A stretch of DNA of 12,840 nucleotides from Baffinella frigidus. Lineage: Eukaryota; Cryptophyceae; Cryptomonadales; Baffinellaceae. Shown one piece after another: positions 12,785 through 12,840 of the stretch. Where the stretch lies: the NCBI GenBank assembly GCA_026770585.1, contig MU646633.1, forward strand, positions 106,543 through 119,382, given 5' to 3'. Each line of letters begins with the position of its first letter. The first letter of the stretch is position 1. The translations under genes and the position numbers were made by a program. The notes beneath the pieces were generated by a model. The model saw only the letters and a program-made list of their open reading frames with translations. It had not been told where the DNA came from and searched no databases.

Positions 12785-12840
12785 CGGACTATAGGCCCTT
12801 ACGGACTATACGGCTTTGCGGACTTTACGGACTATACGGC
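12785..12840 (+). repeat. 17-bp tandem repeat running off the right edge
   Basis: CGGACTATA or CGGACTTTA units start at 12785, 12802, 12819 and 12828, giving a 17-bp period and then a 9-bp step. An isolated relative lies at 12666. The array is cut by the window end, so its size is unknown. Confidence 0.7.

Overview
The window looks like nuclear, subtelomeric eukaryotic DNA. It opens in a degenerate 7-bp telomere-type array. Further CCCTAAA-type blocks lie at 4740-5450, 8328-8866 and 12328-12540, all with the C-rich strand on +. One block, 10613-10682, is reversed (TTTAGGG on +). The C-rich orientation at the left edge means the nearest chromosome end is probably to the left. TTTAGGG telomeres are known in land plants, many green algae, oomycetes, dinoflagellates, coccidians, cryptophytes and chlorarachniophytes. 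Nothing here separates these, so the lineage is left open.

I found no intact protein-coding gene, tRNA, rRNA or CRISPR array. The longest open frame (228 codons at 3607-4293, +) runs through non-triplet tandem repeats and is not credible. Two stretches look like decayed coding sequence. One is a 23-codon repeat on the minus strand (3087-3247) whose best unit ends every codon in G or C. The other is a roughly 40-bp motif repeated eight times at 9386-10768, where copies differ mostly at one codon position.

Layout. 1-441: telomere-like array with runs of variant units. 442-2200: two repeat families (R1, R2) broken by insertions, including a 140-bp hairpin element with a visible target-site duplication and a related empty site. 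2199-2997: a 300-bp terminal-inverted-repeat (TIR) element and a 210-bp foldback (FB-A). 3087-4735: coding-like repeats, then 36-bp, 115-bp and composite tandem arrays. 4740-5450: telomere-like blocks with a repeated spacer. 5460-8290: minisatellites alternating with foldbacks (5876-6017, 6344-6500 and 8092-8239 [FB-B], 7346-7517) and an insertion flanked by 14-bp direct repeats. 8328-8866: telomere-like block. 8880-10770: a 255-bp tandem and related motif array interrupted by an FB-A copy, a 33-bp perfect-TIR element and the reversed telomere block. 10770-12008: half FB-A copies, a nested module and a 0.85-kb inverted repeat enclosing another foldback. 12009-12840: little recognisable apart from the last telomere-like block and a 17-bp tandem repeat at the right edge.

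The unifying feature is density of self-complementary DNA: at least ten foldback or TIR units of 100-300 bp in 12.8 kb. Several are placed precisely by comparison with related repeat copies that lack them. They look like small non-autonomous (MITE/foldback-type) elements landing in subtelomeric tandem repeats. No transposase or reverse transcriptase is visible. Two element pairs have stems that differ in sequence but stay complementary, and one roughly 60-90 bp module recurs in three different insertions.
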